Shown one piece after another: positions 60,065 through 64,000 of a stretch of 64,000 bases of DNA. The first letter of the stretch is position 1. Each line of letters starts with the position of its first letter. The position numbers were made by a program, and so were the translations under genes. This stretch comes from Nocardia crassostreae (GTDB taxonomy: Bacteria > Actinomycetota > Actinomycetes > Mycobacteriales > Mycobacteriaceae), in the NCBI RefSeq assembly GCF_001613405.1, contig NZ_BDCH01000034.1:1-64000 (forward strand), in the 5' to 3' direction. The notes below the pieces were generated by a model. That model was not told where the DNA came from. It searched no databases and saw nothing but the letters and a program-made list of their open reading frames with translations.

Positions 60065-62488
60065 TCAGCGCACCAGGAGGGCGATCGGGAGGCGGGCGAA
60101 GAGTTTTTCCAGGCGGGAGCGGCCGGAGAAGGTGTGGCCGGTGAGGCGGTCGGTCCAGTGGCCCGGGGGGAGGTCGAGGACCGTGTCGCCCCAGCCGCCC
60201 GCCTCGTCGAGGCGGATGGTGTGGCGGGTGACGGCCACGATGACCTCGGGCATTTCGCCCTTGCGGCCGCGGGCGTAGGAGAGGAAGTGGGCGGACTGGT
60301 CGCCGTTGGCGAACAGGGGGGTGTAGGTGCCGCCGACGAAGCATTCGGGGCGTTCGCGGCGCAGCCAGAGGGCGTAGGCGGCGATCCACATCTTCACGGC
60401 GCCGGAGGGGTCGAGATCCGGTGTGCCGGTGAGTGATTGCAGCAGCAGGGAGCGGTGGGTGAAGTCGACCGGGCGGCGGTTGTCGGGGTCGACGAGGGAG
60501 TCCTCCCACAGTTCGGTGCCCTGATAGATGTCGGGGATGCCCGGGCCGCACAGTTGGAGCAGTTTCTGGGCGAGCGCCTCCGACCAGGCGAAGGGCGCAT
60601 AATCGGCGACCAGTTCGCCGAGTTCGGCGCCGACCGGGCCGTCGATGACGGTGTCGATCCAGCGGTGCACCGCGGACTCGAACTCGATATCCGGTTCCTC
60701 CCAGGAGGATTGGGTACCGGCCTCGCGAATGGCCTTCTCCGCGAACTGATGCAGCCGATCCCGGAAGCCGGGCACGACCGCGGCGGGCCGTCCGTCGGCG
60801 GGCCAGATGCCGAACATGTTCTGCAACAAGAATATCGTGGTCGCGCCGTCGGGCCCGGGCGCGATGTCGTTCCACGCCGAGACCGCCCGCGACCAGATGT
60901 CGGCCACCTGCGACAGCAGTGAGATGCGGGCGCGCACGTCCTCGCCGCGTTTGGTGTCGTGGGTGGACAGCGTGGTCATGGTGGCGGGCCAGCGGGCGGC
61001 CCGCTCGGCATTGGCGAGATGGAATTCGACGGGGGTCCAACCGAATCGGGCCGGATTCGCGCCCATCTCCTGCAAGGACACCAGCCGCGCCGCGCGGTAG
61101 AACATGGTGTTCTCCACCGCCTTGGCGGTGATCGCCCCGCCGACCTGATGGAAGCGGGTGGCGGCCTCGCCGTTCACCGCCAGCGCGGTCGACAGCACCT
61201 GCAGCGGCGGCATGAGTTCGGCATTGCGCTTCACCACCTCGGCCACCACCGCCGACACCGTCCCGGCCAGCGGCGCGTAGTCGGTGCGGTACACCGGCAT
61301 GAACGACAGCACCTCGATGACGGCATTGGTGAGCGCCATGGTGTCGAAGGCGTCGGTGCGCGCATCGCGCTTCACCGCGGCGACCAGACGGCGCACCTCC
61401 GGCACCAGCATGGTCTCGGCGACGGCGCGTTTGATGCGGTGCTCGTTCTCGGCGAACCAGGAGCGGTCGCTGCCGTGCCCGGCGAATTGGCGGGACAGTT
61501 CGGTCAGCTGCTTGGCGCCGTCCGGATCGATGAGTACGGCGCCGATATCGGCCAGGGTGTCGTAGCCGGTGGTGCCGTCGATGGGCAGCGTGGCGTCCAG
61601 GGGTTCGCTGTGCGAGAGCACCTTCTCCACCAGCAGCAGCCGGTGCGGACCGATCAGTTTGCGCAGTTGCCGGAGATACGCCGCCGGATAGGCCAGCCCG
61701 TCGGGATGGTCCACCCGCACGCCGTCGATGAGATCGTGCTCGCACCAGGCGGCCAGCTCCCGATGGGTGGCCTCGAAGACCGCCGGATCCTCCTGCCGGA
61801 TGGCAGCCAGCGCGCCCACGGTGAAGTAGCGCCGGTACCCGCACAGCCCGGATTTCCAGTTGACCAGCCGATAGTGCTGTTTATCGTGAATGCGCAGCGC
61901 ATTCTCGCCATCGGTCCCGGGCGCGATGGGGAAGCGCATATCGTGCAGCGCCAGCATGGGTTCGAGCCCGCTGCGATCGACGGTCAGCGCCGCCGGATCG
62001 TTCTCATTGGCCAGCACCGGCAGCGCGAGCCGCCCGCCCGCGCCATTGGCCGGACTCCAGTCGATATCGAAGTAGTGCGCGTACTTGGAATCCTTGCCGT
62101 GCGTCAGCACATCCCACCACCACGGGTTCTGCCGCGGATCGGCCACGCCCACATGATTGGGCACCAGATCCACGATCAAACCCATACCGCGGCTGCGCAC
62201 CTCGTCGGCGAGCGCCTTGAATCCGGCGGGCCCGCCCAGCCCGGCGGCGACCGAGGTCGGATCGGTGACGTCGTACCCGTGCGTGGAACCACGCACGGCG
62301 GTCATCACCGGTGACAGGTACAGGTGCGAGATGCCCAGCTGCTGCAGGTATTCGGCAATGGCGCGGGCATCGCCGAAGGTCAGGCCGTCCGGGCGCAGCT
62401 GCAACCGGTAGGTGCTGCGCACCGGGGTCTGCCGGGCGATGGGGTCGGTGTGGTGTTCGGGCGTGCTGGTCATGGCGCTATGAATCAT
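60065..62488 (-). CDS. treY: Malto-oligosyltrehalose synthase
   Basis: Isomerises the reducing end of malto-oligosaccharides to a trehalosyl bond (TreY of the TreX-TreY-TreZ route). About 807 residues, GH13 family: TYRLQLRPDGLTFGDA, DLVPNHVGVADP, DGVRVDHPDGLAYP with the nucleophile Asp, LLVEKVLSHSEPL with the acid/base Glu, and TLSTHDTKRGEDVRARI. ATG 62488 overlaps the treX stop (ATGA); ATG 62473 is an alternative. treZ is not between treY and ilvA. Confidence 0.95.
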   Translation of the reverse strand: MIHSAMTSTPEHHTDPIARQTPVRSTYRLQLRPDGLTFGDARAIAEYLQQLGISHLYLSPVMTAVRGSTHGYDVTDPTSVAAGLGGPAGFKALADEVRSRGMGLIVDLVPNHVGVADPRQNPWWWDVLTHGKDSKYAHYFDIDWSPANGAGGRLALPVLANENDPAALTVDRSGLEPMLALHDMRFPIAPGTDGENALRIHDKQHYRLVNWKSGLCGYRRYFTVGALAAIRQEDPAVFEATHRELAAWCEHDLIDGVRVDHPDGLAYPAAYLRQLRKLIGPHRLLLVEKVLSHSEPLDATLPIDGTTGYDTLADIGAVLIDPDGAKQLTELSRQFAGHGSDRSWFAENEHRIKRAVAETMLVPEVRRLVAAVKRDARTDAFDTMALTNAVIEVLSFMPVYRTDYAPLAGTVSAVVAEVVKRNAELMPPLQVLSTALAVNGEAATRFHQVGGAITAKAVENTMFYRAARLVSLQEMGANPARFGWTPVEFHLANAERAARWPATMTTLSTHDTKRGEDVRARISLLSQVADIWSRAVSAWNDIAPGPDGATTIFLLQNMFGIWPADGRPAAVVPGFRDRLHQFAEKAIREAGTQSSWEEPDIEFESAVHRWIDTVIDGPVGAELGELVADYAPFAWSEALAQKLLQLCGPGIPDIYQGTELWEDSLVDPDNRRPVDFTHRSLLLQSLTGTPDLDPSGAVKMWIAAYALWLRRERPECFVGGTYTPLFANGDQSAHFLSYARGRKGEMPEVIVAVTRHTIRLDEAGGWGDTVLDLPPGHWTDRLTGHTFSGRSRLEKLFARLPIALLVR

Positions 62489-64000
62489 GCCGTACGGCGG
62501 AGGACGAGCAGGCAGCGTGCGGGGACTTCGACGGTGGCCGCCGCCGGATGCGTTGTGTTTGCTGATGGTTCGCCAGTGGGGGTGGAGCAGTCCAGGGCCA
62601 CCGCCCAGTCCCGCCCGTGACCGGTATCGGGCAGGGTGAAGCCGAGGGCGGCGTCGTGGGCGTTGAAGCACAGCAGGAACGAGTCGTCGGTAATGCGCTC
62701 ACCGCGCGGGCCGGGCTCGCGAATGCCGTCGCCATTGAGGAAGACGGTGAGCGAGCGCCCGAAGCCGGTCTCCCAGGCCGCATCGGTCATCTCGGCTCCC
62801 GCCGGGGTGAACCAGGCGATGTCGTCGGGATGGTCGTGATCGGGCGCGGGGCGGCCGTCGAAGAAGCGGCGGCGCCGGAACACCGGATGCGCGGTGCGCA
62901 AAGCCACTGCGCGCCGGGTGAATTCGAGCAGCTCGGCATTGGTTTCCATGAGCGACCAGTCCATCCACGACAGCGGTGAGTCCTGACAGTACGCATTGTT
63001 GTTGCCCTGCTGGGTGCGGCCCAGTTCGTCACCGTGCAGCAGCATAGGCGTGCCCTGCGAGAGCAGCAGCGTGGCGAGCAGATTGCGGCGTTGCCGGGCG
63101 CGCAGGGCGAGAATCTCCGGATCGTCGGTGGGACCCTCCGTCCCGCAGTTCCAGGAGCGGTTGTAGGTCTCGCCGTCGCGATTGCCCTCTCCATTGGCGG
63201 CATTGTGTTTCTCGTTGTAGGACACCAGATCCGCGAGGGTGAACCCGTCGTGCGCGGTGACGAAGTTGATGCTGGCGCCGGGGCGGCGGCCGGTGGCCTC
63301 GTACAGATCCGAGGAGCCGGTCAGCCGGGAGGCGAACTCGCCCAGGGTGGCCGGTTGCCCGCGCCAGTAGTCGCGCACGGTGTCACGGTATTTGCCGTTC
63401 CACTCCGTCCAGTGTGCCGGGAAGTTGCCGACCTGATAGCCGCCCTCGCCGACATCCCATGGTTCTGCGATGAGTTTCACCTGGCTCACCACCGGATCCT
63501 GGTGCACCAGATCGAAGAAGGTGGCCAGGCGGTCCACATCGTGCAGCTCGCGGGCGAGGGTGGCGGCCAGATCGAAGCGGAAGCCGTCCACGTGCATGTC
63601 CAGGATCCAGTAGCGCAGCGAATCCATGATCAGCTGCAGGGTGTGCGGGTGGCGCACATTGAGGCTGTTTCCGGTGCCGGTGTAATCCATGTAATGCTGC
63701 GGATCGTCGTCCACCAGGCGGTAGTACGCGGCATTGTCGATACCGCGGAAACTGATGGTCGGGCCGAATTCATTGCCCTCGGCGGTGTGGTTGTAGACGA
63801 CATCGAGGATCACCTCGATATCGGCGGCGTGCAGGGCGCGCACCATGGCCTTGAATTCGGTGACGGCGGCGCCGGGGGAGCGGCCCGCGGCATAGTCGAG
63901 ATGCGGTGCGAAGTAGCCGAAACTGTTGTAGCCCCAATAGTTTCGCAGGCCGCGATCGAGCAGGACGCGATCGTTGAGGAATTGGTGCACGGGCATGAGT
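62485..64000 (-). CDS. treX: Glycogen debranching enzyme (partial, 5' end outside window)
   Basis: C-terminal 500 residues of a GH13 isoamylase-type enzyme (GlgX/TreX) that trims glycogen branches. Visible: HQFLNDRVLLDRGLRNYWGY, DVVYNHTAEGNEFGPT, HVDGFRFDLAATLARELHD with nucleophile Asp, KLIAEPWDVGEGGYQVGNFP with the Glu, and FVTAHDGFTLADLVSYNEKH. It runs off the right edge. Overlaps treY by 4 bases. Confidence 0.93.
   Translation of the reverse strand, partial: LMPVHQFLNDRVLLDRGLRNYWGYNSFGYFAPHLDYAAGRSPGAAVTEFKAMVRALHAADIEVILDVVYNHTAEGNEFGPTISFRGIDNAAYYRLVDDDPQHYMDYTGTGNSLNVRHPHTLQLIMDSLRYWILDMHVDGFRFDLAATLARELHDVDRLATFFDLVHQDPVVSQVKLIAEPWDVGEGGYQVGNFPAHWTEWNGKYRDTVRDYWRGQPATLGEFASRLTGSSDLYEATGRRPGASINFVTAHDGFTLADLVSYNEKHNAANGEGNRDGETYNRSWNCGTEGPTDDPEILALRARQRRNLLATLLLSQGTPMLLHGDELGRTQQGNNNAYCQDSPLSWMDWSLMETNAELLEFTRRAVALRTAHPVFRRRRFFDGRPAPDHDHPDDIAWFTPAGAEMTDAAWETGFGRSLTVFLNGDGIREPGPRGERITDDSFLLCFNAHDAALGFTLPDTGHGRDWAVALDCSTPTGEPSANTTHPAAATVEVPARCLLVLRRTA

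Overview
The window looks like chromosomal DNA from a high-GC actinomycete of the Mycobacteriales, most likely Nocardia or a close relative. The evidence is an Emb-type cell-wall arabinosyltransferase, an MspA-family porin, a Ddn-type deazaflavin reductase, an EmbR-like BTAD/FHA regulator, several Pkn-type Ser/Thr kinases, a CtpE-type ATPase and a DnaE1 polymerase. The core markers lspA-rluD ... dnaE1 ... ilvA ... treY-treX occur in the order I recall from the Mycobacterium tuberculosis chromosome. I see no tRNA, rRNA, CRISPR array, transposase or phage gene.

Layout. 0.1-8.3 kb: emb arabinosyltransferase, a VOC protein, two lipoproteins, lspA-rluD and a small membrane protein. 8.3-14.7 kb: an NAD(P)H-FMN reductase, a LysR regulator between two class A beta-lactamase-like genes, an acyl-ACP thioesterase, an ADP-ribosylglycohydrolase and a PhzF protein. 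14.8-21.5 kb: a CtpE-like ATPase and a kinase-lipoprotein-kinase operon. 21.6-28.4 kb: RarD, an NMT1/SsuA-type ABC transporter divergent from a CitA/CitB-type two-component system, and a VOC protein. 28.5-36.6 kb: methyltransferase, hydrolases, an FAD monooxygenase divergent from a TetR repressor with an operator array, and a hydrolase-DoxX-ECF sigma operon. 36.7-48.3 kb: acetate utilisation (acsA, two symporter/small-membrane-protein pairs, a LytTR regulator), and a LytS-type kinase separated from that regulator by a MinD-like ATPase, an AraC regulator and an MFS exporter. 48.5-57.8 kb: dnaE1, an MspA porin, a Ddn-like reductase, a PknH/EmbR-like pair and a peptidoglycan-binding protein, then a DUF2235 hydrolase. 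57.9-64 kb: an orphan response regulator, ilvA, treY and partial treX.

A striking property is the number of interrupted genes. Five reading frames contain one internal in-frame TAG each (near 3642, 8530, 33016, 35674 and 55363). Five others are broken by one or two single-base indels, mostly in G/C runs (emb twice, lysR, the citA-like kinase twice, the actP-like symporter, the third kinase). One gene has ATA where ATG is expected. Protein similarity resumes intact after every break, including in cell-wall and acetate genes that should be under selection. Sequencing or assembly error is therefore the first explanation, with amber readthrough as a testable alternative. The most interesting biological candidates are the kinase-lipoprotein-kinase operon, whose two kinases share a four-cysteine extracellular domain, and the kinase/EmbR-like/peptidoglycan-binding cluster.
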